A stretch of 64,000 bases of DNA from Sphingobium indicum B90A. GTDB taxonomy: Bacteria > Pseudomonadota > Alphaproteobacteria > Sphingomonadales > Sphingomonadaceae. The notes under the pieces were generated by a model, which worked only from the letters and a program-made list of their open reading frames with translations, was not told the DNA's origin and did no database searches. Numbering within the stretch: position 1 is the stretch's first letter; the number at the start of each line of letters is the position of its first letter. The DNA is taken from NCBI RefSeq assembly GCF_000264945.2, contig NZ_CP013070.1, positions 2,232,001 through 2,296,000 on the forward strand, read 5' to 3'. The position numbers and the translations under genes were made by a program. Below are positions 6,982 through 16,539 of the stretch, piece after piece.

Positions 6982-8919
6982 TTACAGACTACGCACGTCA
7001 AGAATGCCGTTCTGGTTCAGGATCGCGGCCATATTGGATTTGGCAACGTCATCAGCGAAGCCGGAATCCTTGAAGACCACGCGGGTGTCCACGGCAGGGG
7101 CAAGCTCTTTCCGCCATGCGACAATTCCGTTGGCGAGGGTTTCGACCGTTTCCTTGGACAGCCCATCGGCCAGACAGGCAATCAGCGCGCCGCCGCCGAT
7201 GGAACGGACGACCTTACCCGCAACCTCCTTCGTTTGAATAGGTACACACAGGTCAAGCCCCAGCTTGAGCAGCAGCTCATAAAGCACGTCCTGCTCTGTG
7301 CGTCCCGCCACAAGGTGCTCGGCATTGGCGAGCAGCGTGCCTTCAAGGTCTGAAGGCTCTGGATCCCATGCACGAATATTGGAAGATGCGAGCTTGAAAA
7401 CCCGAAAACCCACATCACCAGCGAACATGGGATTTGCCGCCTTAATGCGCTCTCCTGCGGCTTTTATGCGGGCTTTCGTTACCTCAAAGATTGTGGGAAA
7501 TTTCTTGTTACCGTCGACCGGCTCCGGCAGTTGAGCGAGAATGAACCGGCGGTTACCGCCAGTGTCTTTGTTCAGTTCCATAACGGCATGACCCGTCGTG
7601 CCGCTGCCAGCGAAGAAGTCCAAAACGATGGCGTCCGGGTCGTTCCCGGTCGCAGCGAGCAAGCTATCGTAGACAGCCCAAAGGCTCTTCGGGAAGGTAA
7701 ACGGCGATCCGGGAACCAATTCGCCAACAAGGCCGGTTCCATTGTCGTTGGCGTCATACCGCTTGTCGTTCCAAATGGTTCGATAGAGGCCAAAGGTTTT
7801 CCCAAGTTCGATCTCGTAGCCATAGCTCGTTTGCTTGGCGCGCAGCATCGAAGCAATTCCCTCGACCGATTGCCGCGCATAGCGCCACTTGCGCTCCACT
7901 CCCGCCTTATCGATTGGATAAACGTACGAAATGCCGTCAATCACTTCGGTTTGCTTGGGATGGAATTCGTCGGGGCAAACATCACCAAAGCCGACAATCG
8001 CGCCGTCCTTTACCATGATCGGGTAGAAGCAATTCTTGGCATCGGAGCGTTCCGATTCAGAGCCCCAATTCCGAAGATGCGACCAGTCCACATCTGCATC
8101 ATCGATCTTTCGGTCGCAGATTGCCTTGGTGCCTGCCGGGTAAACAAAATACGCGTATTCATGAACGTAAGAGAAATTCTTACCCTGCACGCCGCGCGGG
8201 TTATGAACGACAGGGACGCAGACGTGATCGAAGTTCCCTTCTTCAAAGACCTCACGGAGTATCACGCCAAGTTGGCTGACTTCGTTGTCATCAATCGTGA
8301 TGACTAAAACACCATCCGGTGCCAAAAGATTTCTCGCAAGTTTGAGGCGCGGATAAATCATCGATAGCCAGTTAGTATGGAAGCGGCCTCCCGACTCCGG
8401 ATTACTTTGAAGCTTCTTCTCTCCCTCGACCTGACCAGTCACCTCAAGATAGGTGCGAACACCATCGTGATAGTCGTTCGGGTATATGAGATTCCGCCCG
8501 GTATTGTAGGGCGGGTCAATATAGATTGCTTTGATTTTTCGGTTATAGCTCTTCTGCAGGAGCTTGAGGACTTCGAGGTTGTCACCTTCAATCAGGAGAT
8601 TGCGCGTCCCGTCCCACTCGACGCTTTCATCCGGACGTGGCAGGAGCGTGCCGGTTGAAGGCGTCAATGCGATCTGTCGCGCTTGACGCTTGCCGTGCCA
8701 AGATAGCCCGTATTTTTCATCGGCGGTCGAGACCGTCGCGTCGCCGACCAGCTGCTTCAATACCTCAACATCGACGGCATATCCGCCGTCGCTATTCTCG
8801 ACGAGTAAAGCGGGGAAAAGCTCCAGCAAGCGGGCGATATTCTCTTCAACGAGATTTTGGCTTTGGGTAAGCGCGTCGCCCATTTCGATTTTTTTCATTT
8901 GCTCAAGACTCTTACTCAC
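6982..8919 (-). CDS. mod: Type III DNA (adenine-N6) methyltransferase, Mod subunit
   Basis: The 645-residue Mod recognises the target sequence and methylates adenine, protecting self DNA and guiding Res. The beta-class motif order is visible: catalytic DPPYNTG at residues 135-141 precedes the S-adenosylmethionine motif FAGSGTTG at 436-443. The region between (about 170-430) holds the specificity domain, which cannot be read by eye. The start overlaps the stop of the PLD-family gene by 4 bases (ATGA-type coupling), and Res follows 11 bp later. The middle third is AT-richer than its neighbours, as is common for exchanged specificity domains. Confidence 0.92.
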   Translation of the reverse strand: MSKSLEQMKKIEMGDALTQSQNLVEENIARLLELFPALLVENSDGGYAVDVEVLKQLVGDATVSTADEKYGLSWHGKRQARQIALTPSTGTLLPRPDESVEWDGTRNLLIEGDNLEVLKLLQKSYNRKIKAIYIDPPYNTGRNLIYPNDYHDGVRTYLEVTGQVEGEKKLQSNPESGGRFHTNWLSMIYPRLKLARNLLAPDGVLVITIDDNEVSQLGVILREVFEEGNFDHVCVPVVHNPRGVQGKNFSYVHEYAYFVYPAGTKAICDRKIDDADVDWSHLRNWGSESERSDAKNCFYPIMVKDGAIVGFGDVCPDEFHPKQTEVIDGISYVYPIDKAGVERKWRYARQSVEGIASMLRAKQTSYGYEIELGKTFGLYRTIWNDKRYDANDNGTGLVGELVPGSPFTFPKSLWAVYDSLLAATGNDPDAIVLDFFAGSGTTGHAVMELNKDTGGNRRFILAQLPEPVDGNKKFPTIFEVTKARIKAAGERIKAANPMFAGDVGFRVFKLASSNIRAWDPEPSDLEGTLLANAEHLVAGRTEQDVLYELLLKLGLDLCVPIQTKEVAGKVVRSIGGGALIACLADGLSKETVETLANGIVAWRKELAPAVDTRVVFKDSGFADDVAKSNMAAILNQNGILDVRSL

Positions 8920-9920
8920 GAATTTTTCCCTACTTTCGCTCGCATATAGCGGGCGACCAATGGAAGCATACGCTTCAAATTTCCGCTGGTGCCGCCCCCG
9001 GATTTTGGCTTACCACCTGCGCTCTCAGGCAGATAGGTGCGCCAGGTGGATAACTTGAACGGCCCTTCGTCTTGTGCGCGCTGCTTAACAAATGCACTGA
9101 GCGTGGCCGCCGTTTTTGCATCCTTGGATAACGTGTAGGTGTCTGCCTCCTGCTTAGAAAGCAGGCTCATATTGCCCGGATTAACGAGAAAAAACTGCCG
9201 AAGCCCAAAGAAGTTTTGACGTATGTGACCGCTCAATTGCGCCTTACCATGCGCGCGTCGAGATATTTCTTTCGACGCATCATCCGTCTGGCGAGAAAGC
9301 CATTTTAGAAAATCATCGTAATCCCCAAAACGCGTGGGTCGCATAATGCGGGATGCTACCCTATCTTCTTCAATATTCAGAATTGGCGGTAGCTTTTTCT
9401 TTATATTTGCGACCTCTTTCTCATACGACTTCACGTAGTCGACAAGATCATCAAATTTCAGAGGCTTAAAAAGGCGTGAGTATTCGCCAAACATTTGATC
9501 CATCAGGTCGCGCCGCGCTTGGTCACGTTCAAACCACAGAACCTCAGCGGCATTTCCAGACAACGCCCGCGTGCTGAGATTGGCGCTGCCAATCAAATAT
9601 CCCTGCTGACCGCTATAAATTTTAGCGTGAGCGGACGGGCTCACGAAAAGTGCTACCTCGTTGCACGTGGCGTAATGACGTTGGATAAAATCTCGTAGCG
9701 CTGGAGGATTCAGAGAGCCGAGCGCCCATTCCACGGGTGACGTTAAATCAAGGCGCACGAAAAGGCGAAGGCTGTTGGCTTCGATGTTGAGCGCATTAAG
9801 TGCGCCCATGGAATAGAAAGCCGTAGCAATAGTTACATCGCCCGCCCCGATTGAATCGAGATCTGCAATGACAGGGCCAACAATCGCCCTCGGTGCCTTT
9901 GCTTGACTATTCACAGCCAT
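8916..9920 (-). CDS. Phospholipase D-like (PLD) nuclease-family protein
   Basis: The 334-residue protein has one recognisable PLD catalytic segment in its first half, around residues 97-115: HAKIYSGQQGYLIGSANLS. The His, Lys and the GSAN block are present, but the Asp of the canonical HxKx4D motif is replaced by Gln. Proteins with a single such motif can dimerise to make one active site, as in the BfiI endonuclease. A lysine-rich helical stretch follows (about 165-200). It overlaps the DUF4391 gene by 10 bases and Mod by 4, so it is a fixed part of the operon. Base composition is visibly more AT-rich than its neighbours. A nuclease or DNA-binding role is inferred. Confidence 0.75.
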   Translation of the reverse strand: MAVNSQAKAPRAIVGPVIADLDSIGAGDVTIATAFYSMGALNALNIEANSLRLFVRLDLTSPVEWALGSLNPPALRDFIQRHYATCNEVALFVSPSAHAKIYSGQQGYLIGSANLSTRALSGNAAEVLWFERDQARRDLMDQMFGEYSRLFKPLKFDDLVDYVKSYEKEVANIKKKLPPILNIEEDRVASRIMRPTRFGDYDDFLKWLSRQTDDASKEISRRAHGKAQLSGHIRQNFFGLRQFFLVNPGNMSLLSKQEADTYTLSKDAKTAATLSAFVKQRAQDEGPFKLSTWRTYLPESAGGKPKSGGGTSGNLKRMLPLVARYMRAKVGKNS

Positions 9921-10681
9921 TTAGAGTTTTCCGCAAGTTCGGCCTCGCGCCTTTGTATTTCCATGTTCATTTCCACGCGACGAGCAAGATGCTTCTCGCG
10001 CTTGGCTTTGCCTCGCAACACCTCGATTTCTTTGCTCATTTTCGCGTGCGCGTCGAGCGCCTGACGACGTCTGATGACAATTTCACCATTATCGGTTGCC
10101 GCGAAGGCCCCCGTCAACCGCGAAGCGTTGAGCGCTTCCAGCCGCCCGATCCAGCCGGAATAGAGGCTGTGGAGGTCGGTTCGGGGTTGCGCCGCCAGCG
10201 CCAGGCTCGCTAAAAACGCCGTCTGCATCGCATCTGCACCGTCCAGATGCAGGCCAGCGGCGGCGACAACGCCCTCCACTACGACGCGGCCAGCTTCGTT
10301 CTGCGCCTTGCGCTTGTGCGCGGCGGATAGGGTCAAACCGCCCTCATCCGACGTTATGAGAAACACGGGATATGGAATGGCGCGGTGGATCAGTTCGATC
10401 AGTCGCGTCCCCTTGGCACCGGCACGGAAGGCGCAACCGATGACGGCGATTTCTAGATAGTCGCGCTCCTCGTCGGCAAAGGCTGGGACGCCGATGGTCG
10501 CGGGCTTGCAGGCCGCAAACCATTGCAGCTCGTCAACGCCTTCCTGAATGGCGCGCTTGTCCGTGCTGGTCGGCGCACCCTGCTCGATCAGCAGTTTCTT
10601 GGGAACACGGGCATCGACCCTCGCGCCGGTTGGAAGCGCAAGAGCATCAACGATGGCGCGCACGCTTCCATCCGCTGTCAT
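9911..10681 (-). CDS. DUF4391 domain protein
   Basis: This 256-residue protein matches the DUF4391 pattern: LPTGARVDARVPKKLL near residue 15, the DELQW...KPATIGVPA segment at about 50-66, and an E-x-V-rich strand region before PYPVFLIT at about 100. The last 60 residues form a charged coiled-coil-like helix (HAKMSKEIEVLRGKAKRE). DUF4391 genes are known neighbours of type III restriction and SNF2-like helicase genes, but their biochemical role is not established. It overlaps the helicase by 4 bases upstream and the PLD gene by 10 downstream, arguing for stoichiometric co-expression. It may act as a structural or adaptor subunit. Confidence 0.75.
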   Translation of the reverse strand: MTADGSVRAIVDALALPTGARVDARVPKKLLIEQGAPTSTDKRAIQEGVDELQWFAACKPATIGVPAFADEERDYLEIAVIGCAFRAGAKGTRLIELIHRAIPYPVFLITSDEGGLTLSAAHKRKAQNEAGRVVVEGVVAAAGLHLDGADAMQTAFLASLALAAQPRTDLHSLYSGWIGRLEALNASRLTGAFAATDNGEIVIRRRQALDAHAKMSKEIEVLRGKAKREKHLARRVEMNMEIQRREAELAENSKWL

Positions 10682-13600
10682 ACGCCCTCGGATGCAGCAG
10701 GCGGCAGGATGACGACGAAGGCGACGACCTCAAAATCATTGATACCGGCGAATTCGCCCTTGAGGGCATGGGTGCCGCCGGGTGAGAACAGGCTCGCGAT
10801 GGCGCGCTCCTCGCTCTTGCCCGCAATCGAGGCGACAGCACGGGCGAGAAGCGATTGATAACTTTCCATGTCGCGGCCAAGCCGCGTGTCCTTGTCGAAG
10901 CGCGCGCAGGCCTCTGCATCGGGAAAATCGCGCCCGATGGCGGTTTTCTTGAGCCGGTCGAGCACCTGCTTGGCCTGCGTGTAGGGCAACAGGACTTCGC
11001 CCTCGTCGCCAACATGGACGACGAAATTGGGGCTCAAGGGATAGCCAGGTTCGGCGGCATGCGCTGCGGCGTCGCCCACGGCGCGCAGGCAGAAGATGAC
11101 GCCGGGCGGCAAATCATTGTCCGATGCGGTCGGCTCCAGCCCCGACACGACGGCATAGGTGCCGAGCGGCAGGGTTTCGAGCTGGTCGCGATGGTCGCGC
11201 AGATGGCCTGCAAGATCGATGCGGAAATCGTTGAGCGTCAGGTCGGCGATGGAAACGCCGCTCGATAAATCCTCCAGGTCGATCACCGCGTCCTGCATCT
11301 TCTGCAATTGGGCGCGGCGATACTCCAGGTCGTTCATCTGGTTTCCGGCCTGAAACTCGATGACGTTCTCCTCGCCCGTCGCCGAAACGTCGAGCAGCAC
11401 CATGCGGCCACTGACGCGGGATTCGAGGTCGAGATATTCGTCCAGCTCCATGTTCGGCCAGAAATTGACGAGCTGGATGCGGGTGTTGGTCGAGCCGATA
11501 CGGTCGATACGCCCGAAACGCTGGATGATGCGCACCGGATTCCAGTGGATGTCGTAATTCACGAGGAAATCGCAGTCCTGAAGGTTCTGGCCTTCGGAAA
11601 TGCAGTCCGTGCCGATGAGAAGGTCAATCTCGCCCTCGCCCGCCATTTCCTCCGGCCGCTCCTTGGAGCGGGGCGAAAAGGCGCTCAGGATCGAACTCAT
11701 ATCCGAGCGCAGGCCGGGCAAGCTGGATTTGTTCGCGCCGGTGCCGCTGACCACGGCGAGGTTGATGCCAAGCGCCGAATGCGCCCAGCCCGCAAGCTCG
11801 CGGTACAGATAGTCCGCCGTGTCGGCGAAGGCCGTGAAGAGCAGCAGCTTGCGGTTATCGCCGTTGATCGGCGCATCAACCTTGTGTGCTATCAGCTCCT
11901 TGAGGGCGGCGAGCTTCGCGTCCCGCTCGGGCGTGACGGCGCGCGCCGCCGATAACAACGTGGCCAACCGGTTGCGGTCTTCGATCAGGTCTTGCCGCCA
12001 GCGCACGCGATCAACGTCCTGCAACAGCACCTTAACCTTGCGCCCGACGAGCAGCGCCTCGAATGCGGGATCGTCGATATCAACATCGTCAATGGCCAGC
12101 TCATCGACGGACTCCTCGTGGGTATCGATCTTGGCGAGAAGCGCGTTCACGTCATCGAGCTGGCGCTTGATGGTGAGGGCGAAAGACGCGACCGAGCTTT
12201 CCATGCGCTTCAGGATATTGACCCGCAGCAGATGAATCAGGCTTTCCTCGCGGTCGACCTGCCGGAAGAAGCTCTCGCCGCCCCGGACTTTGGTGCTGTA
12301 TTTTTCGTCGTAGGCGGCCTGCTTGTGCGGAAGCACGTATCGCAAGGGCGCATAAGCGCCGAGCGTCAGCCGCCGGATTTCGTTGTTGATCTCGCGGATG
12401 GGGCGGAACTCGCCCGCCAGGTCAACGTCGGCCTTGATGTTGACCGGACGCAGACGCTCGGGGAACTGGCCGGTTTCCTCCGTGCCGTAGTAGCGCTGCA
12501 CATGCTTACGCGACCGCGCAATGGTGAGCATGTCGAGCAGCTTGAAATAATCGAAGCCCAGCATGTCCATCAGCCGCGCGGGGCGTCGCTCATCCTCGGG
12601 GAGGTCGAGCCAGCGGTTGAATTGCCCCTGCGCCTTGCGGATGGTCGCCTCGATGCTCGGAATACCGTGCTCGATCAGGGCAATGTCACTGCCTTCGGTC
12701 ATGAAGGCGATCTGGTTCTTGAGGTCGGCCAGCCGGTTGTTGACCGGCGTTGCCGACAGCATCAGCACCTTGGTTTTCACGCCCGCCTTGATGATGCGCT
12801 TCATCAGGTGGTCGTATCGCGTGTCGCGATCCTTATGGGTCGCCTTGTTGCGGAAGTTATGGGACTCGTCGATCACGACGAGATCGTAGTTGCCCCAATT
12901 CACATGCCCGAGGTCGATATCGCCCGACAAACCGCCGTCGCGCGACAGGTCGGTATGGTTCAGCACGTCATAATTGAAGCGGTCGCCTGCCAGGACGTTG
13001 CGGCGATCATTGGCCTTGTAGAGCGTCCAGTTGTCGCGCAGCCGCTTGGGACAGAGCACCAAAACGCGGTCGTTGCGCAGCTCGTAGTATTTGATGACGG
13101 CCAGGGCCTCGAAGGTTTTGCCGAGACCGACGCTATCGGCGATTATGCAGCCGCCGATGCGCTCCAGCTTGTCGATAGCGCCGACGACGCCATCCCGCTG
13201 AAACTTGAACAGCTTGTTCCAGACGGTCGTGTTGCGGATGCCCGTCGCGGACTTGATAATCCGCTCCTCGTCCAGCTCGTCGCCCAAATCCCTGAACAGC
13301 TCGTAGAGCACCTTAAAATAAAGCAGAGAAGGTGGGCGATGGCTCGCAGCCACGTTAAGGCTGATGGGAAGTTGGCTCGGGTTCGGTTTCACTCCGCACC
13401 AATTTGCCTGAAACCAGTCGGCGAATGCCTCCGCTTCTGCTTCTGTATCGGAAAGCTGGACAAGGCCCAGTCGGTCACCTGGTGTAACTCCCAAGCCATC
13501 GGTGGTGAACCCGCATGTGCCGGTCAGAACGTGGCGGTTGCGGTTTTCAGAAATAATGATCATGGATTGGGGCGGCGCAGTTGGGACGTGGCGGACCTCG

Positions 13601-13884
13601 GCATGTTTGCTCAGCCATTCAACGGCGATTTTGGCAAGCCATCGACCCTGCAATTTACCGCGTGCGGCAATGTCGGCAGGGCCGCCGTAGAGGGAATTCG
13701 TAATGGCACTGTCAGAGCCAAGAAGGATCCGACAGTGTCCGATCTTGCTGAGATGGTCGTGCATTTCGGCAAATGCGTAAAGCGAGAAGACAGGCGACAT
13801 AAAATCAACCGCTGCGTCCGGCTGCAGCCAGTCCCGAAGCCTATCAATAACTCGCTCATTTCCACTGTTACGCAAAAGCTTCAT
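10678..13884 (-). CDS. SNF2-type helicase with degenerate PLD-like N-terminus
   Basis: This 1068-residue superfamily 2 ATPase is expected to translocate on DNA. An N-terminal region (about 1-175) resembles a PLD fold but has only a degenerate signature (HVLTGTCGFTTDGLG, from residue 118). The motor follows: Walker A in ADSVGLGKTFEA (about 249-260), a DESH box at 339-342, a SATPVNNRL motif III region, and a C-terminal motif with GTDCISEGQNLQ and QRFGRIDRIGS. About 200 residues of unassigned C-terminal sequence remain. It is linked by a 4-base overlap to DUF4391 and follows the SbcC-like gene by 24 bp. The combination with PLD, DUF4391 and type III RM suggests a motor subunit of a defence complex. 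Confidence 0.8.
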   Translation of the reverse strand: MKLLRNSGNERVIDRLRDWLQPDAAVDFMSPVFSLYAFAEMHDHLSKIGHCRILLGSDSAITNSLYGGPADIAARGKLQGRWLAKIAVEWLSKHAEVRHVPTAPPQSMIIISENRNRHVLTGTCGFTTDGLGVTPGDRLGLVQLSDTEAEAEAFADWFQANWCGVKPNPSQLPISLNVAASHRPPSLLYFKVLYELFRDLGDELDEERIIKSATGIRNTTVWNKLFKFQRDGVVGAIDKLERIGGCIIADSVGLGKTFEALAVIKYYELRNDRVLVLCPKRLRDNWTLYKANDRRNVLAGDRFNYDVLNHTDLSRDGGLSGDIDLGHVNWGNYDLVVIDESHNFRNKATHKDRDTRYDHLMKRIIKAGVKTKVLMLSATPVNNRLADLKNQIAFMTEGSDIALIEHGIPSIEATIRKAQGQFNRWLDLPEDERRPARLMDMLGFDYFKLLDMLTIARSRKHVQRYYGTEETGQFPERLRPVNIKADVDLAGEFRPIREINNEIRRLTLGAYAPLRYVLPHKQAAYDEKYSTKVRGGESFFRQVDREESLIHLLRVNILKRMESSVASFALTIKRQLDDVNALLAKIDTHEESVDELAIDDVDIDDPAFEALLVGRKVKVLLQDVDRVRWRQDLIEDRNRLATLLSAARAVTPERDAKLAALKELIAHKVDAPINGDNRKLLLFTAFADTADYLYRELAGWAHSALGINLAVVSGTGANKSSLPGLRSDMSSILSAFSPRSKERPEEMAGEGEIDLLIGTDCISEGQNLQDCDFLVNYDIHWNPVRIIQRFGRIDRIGSTNTRIQLVNFWPNMELDEYLDLESRVSGRMVLLDVSATGEENVIEFQAGNQMNDLEYRRAQLQKMQDAVIDLEDLSSGVSIADLTLNDFRIDLAGHLRDHRDQLETLPLGTYAVVSGLEPTASDNDLPPGVIFCLRAVGDAAAHAAEPGYPLSPNFVVHVGDEGEVLLPYTQAKQVLDRLKKTAIGRDFPDAEACARFDKDTRLGRDMESYQSLLARAVASIAGKSEERAIASLFSPGGTHALKGEFAGINDFEVVAFVVILPPAASEGV

Positions 13885-13908
13885 AGAATTCCGATCTTTG
13901 CTATGAGC

Positions 13909-16539
13909 TTAAAGCTGCACACGCTGAGCCTGTAAATGCCGAAATGCCCGGTCGCGGCAGGTCAGCAGGATCACCTGCATGCGTTGGGAGGCTTCCTCCA
14001 GGATTTCCGTCATCAGATCGAGCCGGCCATCGTCGGAATAGACCAAGGGATCGTCGAGGATGAGCGAAACCGGCATGCCCTGCTCCAGCAGCATGTCGGC
14101 AAAGGCAAGGCGGGTCAGGACCGCCAACTGTTCCTGCGTTCCCTTCGAAAGCGTGCCGCAGGCTTCGCTCAGGCCTGAGCGCGTGACGGATGCCAGCCCT
14201 AACTCTTCATCGAAGCTCAGGTCTGCGCCTGGAAACAGGCGCTCAACATGCACGCGGGCGCGCTGGGCCACTGGGCCAACGAAGGTTCGAGATGCCTCCG
14301 CACGCGCCTCGTCCAGCACATCCTTGAGCATTTTGACCGTGGCCGCCTCTTCGTCGAGCCGAGCTAGCGCCTGCGTTGCGGCATCAGCTTCTTCGGCTGC
14401 AGCTGCGGCCAGGCTCGCCAGACCTTTGCCACCTTCGCTCTCAATGATCGCCTCAAGGCGGGCGATATCCTTTTCGAGGTCGCTCCGCCGGATTTGCCCT
14501 GCCCTTGCCCGGCTATCGATCGTTTCGATCTTGCGGTTGATCGCCTGCGCATCATGCGCGGTGGCGTCGCGCGTCGCTTCGGCCAGCTTGACAGCGGCCT
14601 GGGCAACATTCTCCCGGGCTTTGGCGATGGCGTCGGCCAGCCCGGCAAAATCGGGCTTCTGTTCGAGCTGAGCGATGCGATCCGATGCATGAGACTGATC
14701 GCGCTCCGCGCCCGCCTGCTTGGCGGCAAGCGGGCGGTCCCTATCCTCTATTTCTCGCAGGTCCTGAACGGCTTGGTCGTGCAGGGTTTCAGCGCGCACT
14801 ACGACCGTTTCCGCCTCTTCCAGGCGTCGGGTGAGCTGATCGGTCGAGATCTCGTCTTCATCGGCCGCCGGTGATTCCGCTGGAACACCTGCCACGAACA
14901 GCTTGAGCGCATCAGGGCCTGCCGCAAGATCCAACAGCGGCTGTGTCGGCGTCAGCCCGGCGATCTTGGTTTCGAGCAGTTGGACGGTCCCCTGCGCGTC
15001 GCGCGCGGTATCGTTTCGCGTCCGCGCCGCGGCGAGGCCGGCCACGTCCCATCCGGCTAGTTCCAGTTCCTGTCGCTCGAGCAATTCGGCGAGGCGGGCT
15101 TCCGCACTGGCTGCCGTTGCCGGCGGACGGATGACCAGGACGCCCCCGCCCAGGGCAATCTGCGTCTCACCGGTCAATGTGCGCGGGCTATTTGGTGTCA
15201 GGGGCTCGCCGCCTATGGTGATGCCCGTAGCGTCGCCCGTAAGCTCGATAGTGGTAGCGCCGGCATTGACGGCGGCCCGCGCTTCCGCGACAGCACGATC
15301 ATTGGCCTCCAGGCGAGCGAACGCCTCAGCCGGAATGACCTGTGCGGCCTGATTGCGGGCATTGGCCAGTTGCTTTTCTAGATCGAGGAGTTCGGTGTGC
15401 CGCTGGCGTGCATCGGTGATCGCCGCGTGGCGCTGCCGCCTAGCGAGACGTGCGTCCCCTTCCACAAGCGCCTGACGGGCTGTGGCGCGATCATCTCGCG
15501 CCTTGTCGAGCGCTGCCTTCGCCTCAACCACCTTCGTGCGACCCGCTTCCAGCTGATCTGCAAGCTGCTCCCGATCGGCGGTGATTGCGGTCAAAGATTC
15601 GCTAGCGGCCGTCAGCGCTTCCTTCGCCGCCTCATGCTGCGATTGCAGATCGTCGAGACGATCGAGGTTTGCAGAGAAAATCTCATGCTCGGCTTTGCGG
15701 GTCTCCAGGATCTGCGCAGCAGCCCTGGCGATCTCCAGAGACTGAACAAGACCGGCGCGCTGTTCTTGCTCGGTCTCGTCCGCCAGCTCCCGCTCGATAA
15801 CTTTCAGTCGGCCGCGCGCGGTCTCCAGCTCGCCGAAGCTCGTTTCGAGCGCATCGAGCCGCTTGGTCGCATCCGCAGCGGTTTGCCGCGCCTGCTGGTC
15901 ACGATCCCGCGCCGCTTGCCAGCGCCCCTTCGACTGCGCTTTTCCTGTCGGCGTCCAGTAAATGTCATATTGCTCATCGATCCGCTTTCGGACGCGCTCA
16001 TAGGCAGCGCCGCCGACGATCGTCCCGACCTCTGCCTCCAGCGTCGCCTGGATGCTGCTGCGCACGATGCTGCCGGGCGCCGTCACTTCGAGCGCCTGCG
16101 CCTGCGGGACCCATAGCAGACCGAGCGCACCATATGTGGCCGGGTCACCGCGCTGGCTGCTATCCTTGACGAACCCTAGAAGCGCCTGCAGGCGATTTTC
16201 GGCCTCCTCGCCCTGCGCCCGGCCCTGCGGCCCCGTGACTTCGACTTGGGGGCCTTTGAGAAAGCGCTTGGCGATTTTCCAGCTGTCGGTGCCAATGTCG
16301 AAACTGACCTCGATTTCTGGCGCGACCGCCTCGCCATAAGGCGCAAAACTTTGAGCGAGCTGATTCTTCGTGGCATGGCGGACGAAGAAAGCCGCACGCA
16401 GGGCCTCAAGGATCGTGGATTTCCCACGCTCGTTGGGCTCGATGATGATGTTGAGCCCCTCGCCCAGCCCTTCGATCGTCAGGGGCTCGCGGAACTTGCG
16501 GAAATTGTTGAGGCTGATCCGCCGCAGTTGGAGGCTCAT
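13909..16539 (-). CDS. SbcC/YhaN-like SMC-type ATPase
   Basis: The 876-residue protein has the Rad50/SbcC layout: a split ABC ATPase head joined by long coiled coils (about 200-430 and 600-740). The N-terminal Walker A reads EPNERGKST (34-42), with Glu in place of the usual first Gly of GxxxxGKS. The C-terminal signature is SKGTQEQ (798-804) and the Walker B is ILDDPLVYSDD (about 831-841). The hinge-like middle (about 420-470, ATGITIGGEPLTP) lacks the CxxC zinc hook of SbcC. It overlaps the SbcD-like gene by 4 bases, so the two probably form an Mre11-Rad50-like DNA-end processing complex. Confidence 0.82.
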   Translation of the reverse strand: MSLQLRRISLNNFRKFREPLTIEGLGEGLNIIIEPNERGKSTILEALRAAFFVRHATKNQLAQSFAPYGEAVAPEIEVSFDIGTDSWKIAKRFLKGPQVEVTGPQGRAQGEEAENRLQALLGFVKDSSQRGDPATYGALGLLWVPQAQALEVTAPGSIVRSSIQATLEAEVGTIVGGAAYERVRKRIDEQYDIYWTPTGKAQSKGRWQAARDRDQQARQTAADATKRLDALETSFGELETARGRLKVIERELADETEQEQRAGLVQSLEIARAAAQILETRKAEHEIFSANLDRLDDLQSQHEAAKEALTAASESLTAITADREQLADQLEAGRTKVVEAKAALDKARDDRATARQALVEGDARLARRQRHAAITDARQRHTELLDLEKQLANARNQAAQVIPAEAFARLEANDRAVAEARAAVNAGATTIELTGDATGITIGGEPLTPNSPRTLTGETQIALGGGVLVIRPPATAASAEARLAELLERQELELAGWDVAGLAAARTRNDTARDAQGTVQLLETKIAGLTPTQPLLDLAAGPDALKLFVAGVPAESPAADEDEISTDQLTRRLEEAETVVVRAETLHDQAVQDLREIEDRDRPLAAKQAGAERDQSHASDRIAQLEQKPDFAGLADAIAKARENVAQAAVKLAEATRDATAHDAQAINRKIETIDSRARAGQIRRSDLEKDIARLEAIIESEGGKGLASLAAAAAEEADAATQALARLDEEAATVKMLKDVLDEARAEASRTFVGPVAQRARVHVERLFPGADLSFDEELGLASVTRSGLSEACGTLSKGTQEQLAVLTRLAFADMLLEQGMPVSLILDDPLVYSDDGRLDLMTEILEEASQRMQVILLTCRDRAFRHLQAQRVQL

